From Shewanella morhuae (lineage in GTDB: Bacteria; Pseudomonadota; Gammaproteobacteria; Enterobacterales; Shewanellaceae): DNA of 64,000 nt. Position 1 is the stretch's first letter. The number at the start of each line of letters is the position of its first letter. The position numbers were made by a program, and so were the translations under genes. Shown piece by piece: positions 10,727 through 20,758 of this stretch. The notes under the pieces are model-generated. The model did no database searches. It was not told where the DNA came from and saw only the letters and a list, made by a program, of their open reading frames with translations. The stretch spans positions 1-64,000 of the forward strand of contig NZ_FTNN01000007.1 in the NCBI RefSeq assembly GCF_900156405.1. Direction: 5' to 3'.

Positions 10727-12391
10727 ATGGAACCTGGCATCCTCATCATCACACTTATTTGCGGCATGCTGGTCAGCCGAATAGGACTCCCACCACTTAT
10801 CGGCTACTTAGTGGCAGGTTTTGTACTATTTGTACTCGGGATAGATAAAGAAAGCCTGCCATTATTGCAAGAGCTCGCCAATCTTGGTGTCACACTCCTC
10901 TTATTTGCCATCGGCTTAAAGCTGGATATCCGTAGCCTATTTAAAGCCGAAGTATGGGCGGGATCGAGCATACATTTAATGCTCTCAATGTTGATTTTCG
11001 TACCGATTCTTAAACTATTAGGTCTGGTGGGGTTAAGCCAACTGACCAGTTTAACCTTAGGACAACTGACGTTAATTGCTTTCGCGTTAAGCTTTTCCAG
11101 CACAGTGTTTGCGGTCAAAGTCTTAGAGGATAAGGGTGATGTGCAATCACTCTACGGCCGCGTTGCCATTGGTATCTTGATTATGCAGGATATCTTCGCC
11201 GTCTTGTTTTTAACCATTTCTAAGGGCGATGTCCCTTCAGTATGGGCCTTTGCACTATTGTTACTTCCGTTTGCTAGACCGCTTATCTACAAAATCTTCG
11301 ACCGTGTCGGCCACGGTGAACTTTTAGTATTATTTGGTTTAGTCATGGCGCTTGTGGTAGGTGCTTGGTTATTTGAATCCGTTGGCTTAAAACCCGATCT
11401 TGGCGCACTGATCATTGGTATTTTGCTTGCAGGCCATAGAAAGTCCTCCGAGCTAGCCAAATCACTGTTCTACTTTAAAGAGCTATTTCTTGTGGCCTTC
11501 TTTTTAACCATAGGGCTTAACGGATTACCAACGGTATTGGATGTCGTCCTCGCAGCGCTATTAGTGTTGTTGATACCGCTTAAGATTTTAATGTTTGTCT
11601 ATCTTCTTACCCGCTTTAAGCTGCGCTCACGTACCTCTATGTTGGGCTCGTTTAACCTAGGTAACTTCAGTGAATTCGGTTTAATTGTTGCCGCGGTTGC
11701 GACCCATAAAGGTTGGCTCCCACCTGAGTGGCTAGTGATTATTGCCGTAGCATTAAGTTTTAGCTTTTTACTCGCAGCACCGCTTAACGCCACTGTCGGT
11801 GATATCTATCAACGGTTCCAGCAACGCTTAATTAGACTTGAAAAACGCCCATTGCATCCAGAAGACAGACCTATCGCCATTGGCAATCCGCGTTTCTTAA
11901 TCTTAGGTATGGGCCGTATTGGTAGCGGCGCCTACGATGAACTCAGAGCGCAATTTGACGGTGAGATTCTCGGTATTGAACACAAGCAAGATTTAGTTGA
12001 TTTGCATCGTTCCAAAGGCCGTAATGTTGTGCGCGGTGATGCAGCGGATACCGACTTTTGGGAAAAACTGGATAAAGCGCCAAATCTTGAATTAGTGCTG
12101 CTCGCAATGCCTCACCATACGGGAAATATGTTTGCGGTCGAGCAACTAAAAAAACTCGATTATCAAGGCAAAATCAGTGCAATCGTACAGTACAGTGATG
12201 ACGCCACAGCACTCAGAGAATTAGGTGTGCACAGTGTTTATAACTTATACGAAGCCGCGGGTGCTGGTTTTGTTGACCATGTCATTACTGAGCTACTAAA
12301 GAACTCTGAAAAAAATGCGCCACAACGACCGCTGGCTGAAGATATTGTGCAAGTCACTGATCCTAAAATTAATACTGTGACCCATAGTTAA
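10727..12391 (+). CDS. Kef-type cation:proton antiporter (CPA2) with Rossmann nucleotide-binding domain
   Basis: An inner-membrane monovalent cation:proton antiporter of the KefB/KefC/YbaL group. Residues 1 to about 375 form a 12-segment hydrophobic transporter domain, including GVTLLLFAIGLKLD near residue 51 and the long SFSSTVFAVKVLED segment typical of this family. After a basic linker, residues about 390-520 form a TrkA-N (RCK) domain with the nucleotide-binding GMGRIGSGAYDEL. Unlike full KefC, the C-terminal tail after this domain is short. The gene is monocistronic, with a terminator before it and a strong hairpin after it. The cation and the gating ligand (NAD(H), AMP or glutathione) cannot be read from the sequence. 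Confidence 0.88.
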   Translation: MEPGILIITLICGMLVSRIGLPPLIGYLVAGFVLFVLGIDKESLPLLQELANLGVTLLLFAIGLKLDIRSLFKAEVWAGSSIHLMLSMLIFVPILKLLGLVGLSQLTSLTLGQLTLIAFALSFSSTVFAVKVLEDKGDVQSLYGRVAIGILIMQDIFAVLFLTISKGDVPSVWAFALLLLPFARPLIYKIFDRVGHGELLVLFGLVMALVVGAWLFESVGLKPDLGALIIGILLAGHRKSSELAKSLFYFKELFLVAFFLTIGLNGLPTVLDVVLAALLVLLIPLKILMFVYLLTRFKLRSRTSMLGSFNLGNFSEFGLIVAAVATHKGWLPPEWLVIIAVALSFSFLLAAPLNATVGDIYQRFQQRLIRLEKRPLHPEDRPIAIGNPRFLILGMGRIGSGAYDELRAQFDGEILGIEHKQDLVDLHRSKGRNVVRGDAADTDFWEKLDKAPNLELVLLAMPHHTGNMFAVEQLKKLDYQGKISAIVQYSDDATALRELGVHSVYNLYEAAGAGFVDHVITELLKNSEKNAPQRPLAEDIVQVTDPKINTVTHS

Positions 12392-12434
12392 GCTCAAATA
12401 AATATTTTATTGCATTAAAACGACTCAATAGTTT

Positions 12435-12477
12435 GCCGTACAGACTTGCAGTTAACACCTCTGCAATCTTGTACGGC
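12435..12477. terminator. Long hairpin after the antiporter gene
   Basis: GCCGTACA pairs with TGTACGGC, and the stem continues with TTGCAG/CTGCAA after a small internal mismatch. It lies 44 bases past the stop codon. No T-run follows, so it is a 3'-end structure or weak terminator rather than a canonical one. Confidence 0.5.
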
Positions 12478-12686
12478 AGCTAACTAATAAATTACAAATC
12501 TTTACAAATCAATACACTGTAAAAAAATCAGCGCTCTATTGATGACACATTCGCTACCTGTATCGGTTTTTACATTATTACCTATCGTTTTTTCATCACT
12601 AAATCGCAGTTACATAGCCGACTCAGTCGTGATATAAATCGAAGATAAGAACGAAATTAGCTCAGCTTTTTGGAATTTTTCACAGC

Positions 12687-13832
12687 ATGTCAAACCCTGC
12701 GCAGCGCGCCACTAAGTTATTTGTCCAAACCTTTGGTACTAAACCCGATGATTTATACCAAGCCCCTGGACGCGTCAATCTGATCGGTGAATACACAGAT
12801 TATAATGACGGTTTTGTACTCCCAGCCGCTATTAACTTTCATACAGTTATTGCCGTTAAACGCCGAGATGACACTAAATTTCGTGCCGTCGCCGATGCAT
12901 TTCCGGGGCAAATTAAAGAATGGAATTTCGGCCATGAAAGTAATATGGATCCACAGGACGGTTGGGTTAATTATCTTAAGGGTTTAACGGCGGCAATGGC
13001 GCAAACGGGCTTATTAGCTAAAGGGTTAGATTTAGCGATTGTGGGCGATGTACCTCTGGCGGCAGGTTTATCCTCATCGGGAGCGCTGGTGGTTGCTTTT
13101 GGCACGGCTATCAGTGATACCAGCCAACTGCATTTATCTCCAATGGCAGTGGCACAACTTGCACAGCGCGGCGAGCACAGATACATAGACTCTGCCTGCG
13201 GTATTATGGATCAAATGTGCAGCGCCATGGGCGAGCAAGATCATGCACTGCTAATCGATTGTTTAGATCTTGATAGTGAAGCAATACCCATTCCTGAAAA
13301 CTTAAGTCTTATCATCATTGACGCACATATTGAGAAGCAACGTTTAGCCGCTACCAATCAACAGCGCCGTGACGAATGTGCACAGGCGGCCGAATACTTT
13401 GGTTTAGATGCGCTACGTCACCTCGATTTGCGCCGATTAGAAAGTGCAAAGGCTGATATAAATGAAGTGTTATATCGCCGTGCCAGACACGTCATCACTG
13501 AGAACCTCCGCACTCAAAGCGCTGCGCGCGCATTAGAGCAAAATAATATCAAAAAATTAAGTCACTTAATGGCACAGTCCCATGCTTCACTGCGTGATGA
13601 CTTTGAAATTACCCTACCTGAATTTGATACCTTAGTTGAGATTGTCAGCCAAGTGATTGGCGATCGTGGTGGCATACGCATGACCGATGGCTGCGTGGTG
13701 GCCTTAGTTGATCATGAACTGACCGATGCCGTTGTTGCAGCAGTTGAGGGTGAGTTTTTAGATAAAACCGGTATCGATGCCACTGTCTATTTATGTTCCG
13801 CCAGTGCGGGCGCGGGGCGAATAGATAATTAA
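12687..13832 (+). CDS. galK: Galactokinase
   Basis: Galactokinase phosphorylates galactose at C1 in the cytosol, the first committed step of the Leloir pathway. The 381-residue protein has all three GHMP-kinase motifs: the galactokinase signature GRVNLIGEYTDYNDGFVLP near residues 28-46, the ATP-binding PLAAGLSSSGAL near residues 124-135, and the C-terminal GAGRI-containing motif III. The other Leloir genes (galE, galT, galM) are not beside it; the upstream neighbour is an antiporter and the downstream gene is an unrelated minus-strand hypothetical. The 295-base upstream spacer is AT-rich, with no operator I can name with confidence. Either galactose use is completed elsewhere or the enzyme acts in cell-surface sugar salvage. 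Confidence 0.95.
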   Translation: MSNPAQRATKLFVQTFGTKPDDLYQAPGRVNLIGEYTDYNDGFVLPAAINFHTVIAVKRRDDTKFRAVADAFPGQIKEWNFGHESNMDPQDGWVNYLKGLTAAMAQTGLLAKGLDLAIVGDVPLAAGLSSSGALVVAFGTAISDTSQLHLSPMAVAQLAQRGEHRYIDSACGIMDQMCSAMGEQDHALLIDCLDLDSEAIPIPENLSLIIIDAHIEKQRLAATNQQRRDECAQAAEYFGLDALRHLDLRRLESAKADINEVLYRRARHVITENLRTQSAARALEQNNIKKLSHLMAQSHASLRDDFEITLPEFDTLVEIVSQVIGDRGGIRMTDGCVVALVDHELTDAVVAAVEGEFLDKTGIDATVYLCSASAGAGRIDN

Positions 13833-14006
13833 GTTATTGTATAAAAATAACAACTTAATAATGGCTAACGTGCAAGTTATGAAAAGATGAATAAGCCATA
13901 ACGGCCAGACATTAACACATCATAGTGAGCGAATAGAGGTCGTCAGTGCGGGTTTTAATAGTAAGAAATATTGTGGCGAGTATATAAAACCTGAGTACAT
14001 AAAATG

Positions 14007-14041
14007 GTAAGGAATAAAATAGTGCTTATTTTATTCCTTAC
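14007..14041. terminator. Perfect 15-bp hairpin between galK and the converging gene
   Basis: GTAAGGAATAAAATA pairs perfectly with TATTTTATTCCTTAC around a 5-base loop. It lies between two converging genes and probably limits read-through in both directions. It is AT-rich and lacks a clean T-run outside the stem. Confidence 0.55.
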
Positions 14042-14073
14042 ATTCACTGAGTTTTTAGGTCGCAGACTCAGTG

Positions 14074-14487
14074 TTAATCATCAAAACTGTCGCTCCAATC
14101 ATCATCAAAATCAACACCAACGGCATCGGCTTCAACTTCTGGTTCAACTTCAGGCTTTGCCTTACGTGCAGGCGCAGTTTCCTTAACATTGTTGAGGTCA
14201 ATACGGGCTTGATGCTTACTCATGAATTCGGCTCGCGCCGCCTTCCATACACCACTAAACTTAGTCTCAGCCGCTTTTAACGCTGCATCATCCAAGTCAT
14301 AGAGATTCCCTTTAACGATATCTTCTACATACTCAATAATCGCATCACGATCAGTGTTATATAAGTAGATGCGGCCGGGAGAGGCTTCAGGCAACTGATT
14401 ATCATGGACGACAATCACGTTGCCTTTCGATGTTCTCAGCTCACCATACCAAATCTGTTTCTTTGCTGTGTTATACATATATGCCAA
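14074..14487 (-). CDS. Conserved hypothetical protein with acidic tail
   Basis: I do not recognise a named family. The 137-residue protein is soluble, with no signal peptide or membrane segment. Its first 65 residues look like a compact beta-rich domain (WYGELRTSKGNVIVVHD, then YLYNTDRDAIIEYVEDIV); the middle is helical and charged, and from about residue 105 it becomes a low-complexity linker of P, E, A and V, ending in a very acidic tail (DFDDDWSDSFDD). Acidic aromatic tails of this kind often serve as protein-interaction tags or DNA mimics, but nothing here proves that. It is a single gene that converges on galK, with a 318-base upstream spacer. Confidence 0.7.
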   Translation of the reverse strand: MAYMYNTAKKQIWYGELRTSKGNVIVVHDNQLPEASPGRIYLYNTDRDAIIEYVEDIVKGNLYDLDDAALKAAETKFSGVWKAARAEFMSKHQARIDLNNVKETAPARKAKPEVEPEVEADAVGVDFDDDWSDSFDD

Positions 14488-14805
14488 TACCCTTAAATCA
14501 ACACATACACTATGAGTTTTTTAGGTTGAATAAGCTAAACATCAATTGCTTTAAACCACTAATAGCGCCGGAAAATATCTGACGTTTTCAAGTAGGTATT
14601 TTTACAGAAAATTGCCGAGAATCAATGCCTCAAACCATGAAATTTTCACTTATTTTGCATTAATTTCAATCAAAGTGCTGAAAAGAAGTTGCCCTTAACG
14701 ACTTTAGCCGAAAAAAACGGCACGGCAAGTTTTATTCTTATCGTAAAATCATCAAAGCGCGCACTAATCGACCAGTGATTATCGACTGGTCTGTTTATTT
14801 TATCG
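14488..14805. other. Intergenic spacer with one hairpin
   Basis: No gene is seen. The spacer holds the promoter region of the minus-strand hypothetical gene and, at 14770-14791, a perfect 7-bp hairpin (GACCAGT/ACTGGTC, loop GATTATCG) just past the end of the next minus-strand gene, probably part of its 3' end. Confidence 0.5.
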
Positions 14806-15807
14806 TCACACTAAGGTTAAAACGATCTTTCCACGGTGCTCACCTGACTCCATCAAAGCATGTGCTTTAGCCGCATCACTTAATGGAAAAGTGGCAAAAA
14901 TATGCGGCACTATTTTATGGGCATTTAATAATGGCCATACTTTTTCAAATAATTCAGCGGCGATGGCAGCTTTGGCCTCTACACTTTGTGGTCTGAGCGT
15001 TGAACCCGTCCACATAATACGCTTTGCCATTAACCGAAAAATTTCTACCTCAGCCTTAGGGCCGCGCTGCATTGCCACCGACACCATACGTCCGTCCATC
15101 GCTAAGGCTTGTAAATCGAGGTTAATAAAATCGCCACCGGCAATATCAAATACTACGTTAACGCCTTTATCTTGGGTCAGCGTCATCACAGGTTCAACAA
15201 AGTTCTGAGTACGATAGTTAATCACCTCATCAGCGCCTAGGCTCAAGCAATAGTCACGTTTTTCATCATGTCCTGTGGTGGCAATAACCTTCGCGCCTAA
15301 TGCACTGGCTAGCTGAATTGCCGTACTGCCAATACCGCCAGAGCCGCCGTGGATCAGCACAGTTTCACCGGCTTTTAGCCCCGCACGTATAAATAGGTTG
15401 CCCCATACGGTGAAAAAGGTTTCGGGCAGTGCAGCGGCCTGCACATAGCTAAAGCCAGTTGGAATAGGCAAACAATGGGCTGCATAGGTGAGCACGTATT
15501 CACCATAACCACCGCCCGGCACTAAGGCACAAACCTTGTCGCCAATTTGCCATTGGCTCACGCCGTCACCAAGGGCACAAATATCCCCAGCAACCTCAAG
15601 CCCAATAATAGGCGATGCCCCTGGTGGCGGTGGATAAGCACCGACCCTTTGTTTGATATCAGGCCCATTCACCCCTGCCGCATGCACACGGATCAAGACT
15701 TGGCCCGCACCAGGTACAGGCAAAGGTGAGCGTGATAGCTGCATCACCTCAGGGCTACCGGGTTGCTCAACATGAATATGGGTGTAATCACTGGGTAAAG
15801 CTGACAT
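14806..15807 (-). CDS. NAD(P)H:quinone oxidoreductase, zinc-free MDR (PIG3-like) family
   Basis: A cytosolic medium-chain dehydrogenase/reductase that reduces quinones or enones with NADPH. At 333 residues it has the usual length: an N-terminal GroES-like domain (residues 1 to about 125, with GVNGPDIKQRVGAYPPPPG) and a Rossmann domain with the nucleotide-binding HGGSGGIGSTAIQLA near residues 154-168. The cysteine/histidine zinc ligands of true alcohol dehydrogenases are absent, as expected for quinone oxidoreductases. The neighbouring RND pump is on the same strand upstream but 311 bases away. A short inverted repeat GTATC-TT-GATAC at 15895-15906, about 90 bases upstream of its start, could be an operator for a redox- or quinone-sensing repressor; this is conjecture. 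Confidence 0.87.
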   Translation of the reverse strand: MSALPSDYTHIHVEQPGSPEVMQLSRSPLPVPGAGQVLIRVHAAGVNGPDIKQRVGAYPPPPGASPIIGLEVAGDICALGDGVSQWQIGDKVCALVPGGGYGEYVLTYAAHCLPIPTGFSYVQAAALPETFFTVWGNLFIRAGLKAGETVLIHGGSGGIGSTAIQLASALGAKVIATTGHDEKRDYCLSLGADEVINYRTQNFVEPVMTLTQDKGVNVVFDIAGGDFINLDLQALAMDGRMVSVAMQRGPKAEVEIFRLMAKRIMWTGSTLRPQSVEAKAAIAAELFEKVWPLLNAHKIVPHIFATFPLSDAAKAHALMESGEHRGKIVLTLV

Positions 15808-16118
15808 AAAAGCTCCTTTGAGGATGGCACTTTTGCTTAATAACAGATTGTGATGGATTAACCGTATGAGTCCAATTATCGATATGATAGATGTGTATCT
15901 TGATACGCTTAAGCTAGCGTAATTTCAAACCAAATAGCCATCATTATTACCCATTTTTGATAAATTTCAGCCCACTGGCGTAACAATCAGCACAGCAAAC
16001 CGAATAGATATCATCAAGAGTAATGCCGTTTACCCGACCACATCACTTTCAGCCCTTTCTGCGTGGCTAAATCAGAGTTAAAACTGAGTTAAACTCTTTA
16101 GATTTAGCCACACACGGT
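15808..16118. other. Intergenic spacer with hairpin and possible operator
   Basis: No gene is seen. It contains the inverted repeat GTATC-TT-GATAC at 15895-15906 upstream of the oxidoreductase. At 16063-16111, directly after the RND pump stop codon, an 11-bp perfect stem (GTGGCTAAATC/GATTTAGCCAC) encloses a second smaller inverted repeat. The latter is probably the 3' structure of the RND transcript. Confidence 0.55.
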
Positions 16119-19100
16119 TTAGGCTAAGCGTAATTTAGCGAGTACATCTTTTTCTTTAAGTTCAGCCATTGCGACATAGGCCACTGGCACCACAAATAGC
16201 GAGAAAAAAGTGCCTGTCAGTAATCCACCAACTAACACTAAACCAATATTGGCTAAACCTAAGGAGCCAGGTCCTGAAGCCAGTGCTAAAGGTATCGCAC
16301 TTAAAATCATCGTCAGCGAGGTCATTAAAATTGGTCTTAAACGAGATTTAGCACTGCTGAGCGCCGCTTCAATCGCATTCAAACCTTGAGCCTGTTGCTT
16401 ATTTGCAAACTCCACCAGCAAAATGCCGTGTTTTGTTACCAGTCCCACTAAGGTGAGTAGACCAATTTGAGAGTAGATATTCATGCTCTGGCCGAACAAG
16501 GTTAAGGTCAGCAATGCGCCAACAATACACAAGGGTACCGTCAGTAAGATGATTAAGGGATCGACAAAGCTTTCAAACTGCGCGGCCAAAATCAGATAGA
16601 TAAACACCAGTGCTAACAAAAATAACGACTGAGTGCCCGCTTGTGAATCCATTAAGTCCTTCACCACCCCATTGTATTTAAAACCTTGTGCATCATTGAG
16701 TAACAATGGCAATTGCTCGTCTAAGTAGGTTTTAATTTCGTCGGTAGAATACCCGGGCATAATATCTGCCGTCAGCTCGGCGCTATCAAGGCCCATAAAG
16801 GTTTTAATGTTAGATTCTGCCGTTGTTTGCTTAATCGACACAAATTGCGATAAAGGTAAGGCTTGTCCTGATTCGGAGGTGACATAAAGCTTATTCAACA
16901 CACTGAAATCACTAAGTTTGTCTAGGTTGACTTGTACCTGTATTGGATAGGTAAAGCCATCTGTGGCATGTAAATCCGCCGCCTTTACCGAGCCAAGGAA
17001 GGTTGAAAGCGCATTTGTCACGTCGCCATAACTCACGCCCGAAAGAATAATCGCGTTGCGATCGATAGATAAATCGTAGCGCAGCTGATCACGCAGCACA
17101 GAGTTATCCACGTTAGTCACTCCAGAATAGTCCTCGAGTAGTTTTTGCACTTTGGCGGCAGTAGCGTTGAGTTCATCTTTGTTACGATCTAAGGTTGTCA
17201 GCTCTAAACGTAGATTATTGGCAATGTTGAGGTTATTGGCTGAGCGAATGCTAAAGGACATGTTATAGGCAGAAACACTTGCCTTCGATTTAGTCATCAA
17301 GTCATTAATAACATCATCGATATTTTCACTGCGTTCACCCCAAGGTTTAAGCAGCACATGGTTCACGGGTTCGCCCTCGATATAGGACAAATTCGCGCCA
17401 ACGGCAGGATGATCATCCATCACGCCATTAAGCTCAGCATTGTGATTAAGGTGATACTGACGCCCCACGCCTGTAGGGCCATTCGATGCCACATCGATAA
17501 AGCCAGAATCTTCCGCAGGCAACAGTATTTTAGGTAATTGCCAGTAAGCGATACCGGCAAGACCGACAAGCACCACAGCGGCACCGAACATTAAGCGTTT
17601 ACGGGCAAACCACTTTTCCAGCTCTTTAATATATAAATGATTTAATTGCTGTAGCGCATTTTCGACTCGGTTAAACCATTGCGGCTGCTGCGCTGTGGTA
17701 TTGATAAGATACGCACTCATCATCGGTGATAATGTTAGCGCTACCATGCCAGAGATAATTACTGCAGCGGCTAGGGTAAAGGAGAATTGTCTAAATAAAT
17801 CAGCGGTTAACCCTGACATCAATCCAATCGGTAAATACACCGCCACTAAAGTTAGCGTCATGGCAATGATGGGGAAGATAATCTCCTGACACCCTTTAAT
17901 CGCCGCGTTAAAGGGTGTTTCACCGTTTTCAATATGCCGATAACAGTTTTCAACCACCACAATGGCATCGTCCACCACTAAGCCAATGGCCAAGATAATC
18001 GCCAGAATGGTCAACACATTGATGCTAAAACCTAGGGCCGACATCACTGCAAACACCCCAATCACACACACAGGAATGGTAATAATCGGGATTGATGCCG
18101 CTCGTAGGCTGCCCAAAAATAACACTACGACCAAAGAGACTAAAATCACCGCCTCAATCAGTGCAAAAAATCCTTCATCAATAGAAGCCTCAATAAAGTC
18201 AGCCTGATTATAGGCCAAGGTCATTTCTAATCCTTGGGGTAAATGCTGTTGCATGCGCGCAATTTCAGCCTTAATGTTCACCGCGACTGTCACTGGGTTT
18301 GCATTGCTCAAAGGCAAAATCTGCAGTGACATCGCACTGTGCCCACCGATAGACAACATACTCGGCGACAGACTTTCTTCACCCATTACCACATCAGCAA
18401 CATCGGCCACGCGGATAATCTTGCCCTCGCTGACTTTGATCACTAAATCTTTCACATCATCCAGTGTTTCAACTTGATTCAACGGATTAATTGAGAAATC
18501 CCGCGACTTACCCTTAATTGCCCCCGAGGTAAAACTGGCATTATAAGCACCTAAGGTGCCCACCACATCGGCGGCCTTAATGTTTAACGCCTTCATTTGC
18601 TCAGGATTAAGCCAAACTCTCACCGCCTTTTGTGAACCACCATACGGCCCCCATACAGCACCAACACCTTGAACTTGCTTAAGTTGCGGTACTAACTGTT
18701 GGCTAATGTAGTCATACATAGCCTGCTTTTCCATGCCGCCTGCGTTGACAAAGGTGATGATATTACTCGCAGCATCTGTTGCCGAGGTATCGTCGGTAAC
18801 TGTGGGCTTATCTATCATGCTCTGGGGGAAATCGTTGATCCCTTCAACGCTGCTACGTAACTTATTCATTAAGTTGGTGTATTCGATATCACTGGTATCG
18901 TCATTGAATTTAATCGTTAACGAGCAGCGCCCTTCGCTACAGTCGGTCGACATAGTATCGACCTTATCAATACCCGAAGCCGCCGCAATGAGCTTATCGG
19001 CCACATTGCTCGACATAAAATCGGCACTCGCTCCTGCAATCGAGGCATTAACAGAAGCTGAGTGGGTAGTATGCTCAGGAAAATATTGAATATCGAGTTT

Positions 19101-19190
19101 TTGAAAGGCGATTAATCCCAGCAATATCGCCATGATACTCAGAACCGAGGCAAAGATAGGGTGACGGATACAGACTTCGGGTAAACGCAT
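16119..19190 (-). CDS. RND-family efflux pump, inner-membrane transporter subunit
   Basis: A proton-driven resistance-nodulation-division transporter that captures substrates from the periplasm and inner-membrane leaflet and sends them out through a tripartite channel. The 1023 residues match AcrB/MexF-type pumps: an N-terminal membrane segment (FASVLSIMAILLGLIAFQKL), a large periplasmic porter domain, a six-segment membrane block with the proton-relay Asp pair in AIGLVVDDAIVVVEN (about residue 405), and a second repeat ending before a short cytoplasmic tail. The start codon overlaps the adaptor gene's stop codon by one base (TAATG), so the two are coupled. No outer-membrane channel gene is adjacent; a TolC-like partner must be encoded elsewhere. 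Confidence 0.93.
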   Translation of the reverse strand: MRLPEVCIRHPIFASVLSIMAILLGLIAFQKLDIQYFPEHTTHSASVNASIAGASADFMSSNVADKLIAAASGIDKVDTMSTDCSEGRCSLTIKFNDDTSDIEYTNLMNKLRSSVEGINDFPQSMIDKPTVTDDTSATDAASNIITFVNAGGMEKQAMYDYISQQLVPQLKQVQGVGAVWGPYGGSQKAVRVWLNPEQMKALNIKAADVVGTLGAYNASFTSGAIKGKSRDFSINPLNQVETLDDVKDLVIKVSEGKIIRVADVADVVMGEESLSPSMLSIGGHSAMSLQILPLSNANPVTVAVNIKAEIARMQQHLPQGLEMTLAYNQADFIEASIDEGFFALIEAVILVSLVVVLFLGSLRAASIPIITIPVCVIGVFAVMSALGFSINVLTILAIILAIGLVVDDAIVVVENCYRHIENGETPFNAAIKGCQEIIFPIIAMTLTLVAVYLPIGLMSGLTADLFRQFSFTLAAAVIISGMVALTLSPMMSAYLINTTAQQPQWFNRVENALQQLNHLYIKELEKWFARKRLMFGAAVVLVGLAGIAYWQLPKILLPAEDSGFIDVASNGPTGVGRQYHLNHNAELNGVMDDHPAVGANLSYIEGEPVNHVLLKPWGERSENIDDVINDLMTKSKASVSAYNMSFSIRSANNLNIANNLRLELTTLDRNKDELNATAAKVQKLLEDYSGVTNVDNSVLRDQLRYDLSIDRNAIILSGVSYGDVTNALSTFLGSVKAADLHATDGFTYPIQVQVNLDKLSDFSVLNKLYVTSESGQALPLSQFVSIKQTTAESNIKTFMGLDSAELTADIMPGYSTDEIKTYLDEQLPLLLNDAQGFKYNGVVKDLMDSQAGTQSLFLLALVFIYLILAAQFESFVDPLIILLTVPLCIVGALLTLTLFGQSMNIYSQIGLLTLVGLVTKHGILLVEFANKQQAQGLNAIEAALSSAKSRLRPILMTSLTMILSAIPLALASGPGSLGLANIGLVLVGGLLTGTFFSLFVVPVAYVAMAELKEKDVLAKLRLA

Positions 19191-20461
19191 TATTCAGCCT
19201 CCTCGGTCACCGAGTTCGCGTTTGCCGCGGCAGTTGATTTGCTGTGTGAACCAGCTTTTGAGTCAGCTTTTGATGCTGGTATTGGCTCATCTTTGGGTTT
19301 AGATGCTGACTCAGCCTTTGAAGCAGGCTGGCTATCTTTAAAGTTCTTATCTTGCACGACTTTGATCTGGCTATCGGACTTAATATTTTGCATGCCAGTT
19401 TTCACGACCAAATCGCCTATAGCTAAACCTTCGATGACCACTGCGTAACCGTCGTTAGTATTTTGCGCGAGTTTAACCACTTGCTTGACTGCGCTATCGC
19501 CGCGCACTAACCAAACAAAGCGCTCGGCATTATTCGCAATAATCGAATTTTGCGGTACTAATAAACGTTTGATACCACGGCTATAGTACTGTTTGATATT
19601 GGCGAACATACCGGGGGCAAGTTTAAATTCGGGGTTTTCGAGGGTGGCGTGAATATCCACTCGGCCAGAATTATTGTCGACGGCGGGTGCCACATAATTC
19701 ACCACTCCCGTAAAAGTTTTATCGCCGTAGGCTTCCACGGTGACATCAACCTCTTGGCCTTTTTTCGCCTTACCAAAATCATGCTGGCTAATGGCATAAC
19801 GGACTTCGACGGGATGTAGGCTATACAAGGTGACTAATGCAGTCGCTGCGCCAATTTGGCTTCCAATAGACTGACTAAAGCTGGTTAACTGGCCATCGAA
19901 GGGAGCTTTGATCAAGTAATCGTTCATCACCGCTTGCTTTTGCCTAAAATCGGCATCGGCCAGATTAACATTTTCCCTCAGCTCATCCACATCTTGCTTG
20001 GCAAGTGCAAACGGCTCTTTAATCAACAAATCTTCAATGCGTTCGAGCTTAGTTTTAGCCAAGGCTAACGTGCTTTTGGCCTTATCTAAATCAGCCTTAG
20101 CTTTAACGTTATCTAGCTCGGCAATGATTTGCCCTTTTTTAACCTTATCGCCATGGTTAAAGTGAATCGCGCTAATTTTTTCGCTGGCACTAAAATTCAG
20201 TACGGCTGAATCGATGGCATTGATTTTACCGACTTCTTTCACGGTATCGTCAAAGGCGGTTTCTTTTACCGCCTCTACGGTAACCGGGATAATATCAACC
20301 TTGTCAGCCGCCACCGCCGTTAAGGAGCTTAAAGCTAGCAGACTGGTTATAAAAAAGGTTACAGGAGCGAATAAGGTGGGTTTTAAATCCTGATGGGAGT
20401 GGTGTGTTAATGAAATATCGCAAGCAGTACGCACTTGTGTAGTCGCTAGTTGTGTAAGCAT
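19190..20461 (-). CDS. RND efflux periplasmic adaptor (membrane fusion protein)
   Basis: The periplasmic subunit that links the RND pump to an outer-membrane channel. Domains in order: a long N-terminus with a hydrophobic segment at about residues 33-51 (FFITSLLALSSLTAVAA) that fits a signal peptide or membrane anchor, a lipoyl/barrel-sandwich half (SASEKISAIHFNHGDKVKKG), an alpha-hairpin coiled coil rich in A, K, D and L (about residues 115-180), the second lipoyl half, and beta-barrel and membrane-proximal domains. The tail from about residue 375 is a low-complexity S/K/A/D stretch unlike most homologues. The start is uncertain: about 32 residues precede the hydrophobic core, and a later start is possible. 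Confidence 0.9.
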   Translation of the reverse strand: MLTQLATTQVRTACDISLTHHSHQDLKPTLFAPVTFFITSLLALSSLTAVAADKVDIIPVTVEAVKETAFDDTVKEVGKINAIDSAVLNFSASEKISAIHFNHGDKVKKGQIIAELDNVKAKADLDKAKSTLALAKTKLERIEDLLIKEPFALAKQDVDELRENVNLADADFRQKQAVMNDYLIKAPFDGQLTSFSQSIGSQIGAATALVTLYSLHPVEVRYAISQHDFGKAKKGQEVDVTVEAYGDKTFTGVVNYVAPAVDNNSGRVDIHATLENPEFKLAPGMFANIKQYYSRGIKRLLVPQNSIIANNAERFVWLVRGDSAVKQVVKLAQNTNDGYAVVIEGLAIGDLVVKTGMQNIKSDSQIKVVQDKNFKDSQPASKAESASKPKDEPIPASKADSKAGSHSKSTAAANANSVTEEAE

Positions 20462-20758
20462 AGTTAATGAAACCTATCGTTTTGACTATTCAACGGACAT
20501 CCTATCCGACAGCAGCTCACCGGATTGAACCCAAGATTTACCCAAATCACCTAAAGTGGCTATTTCAGCATTTTGAGATTATTTGGGTATACAGCCTATA
20601 GGCATAGTCCGAGTGAGCGCCAGTAAAAATGCCATCACACATTCAAATAAAACAATAAGTTAACCATATGGGCAACAGCCAAAACTTAAATCACACATAG
20701 GCAAAATAAAAACAACAAAATACCAACAAATGTAAGGTGGGCAGCATTGTACAATTAA

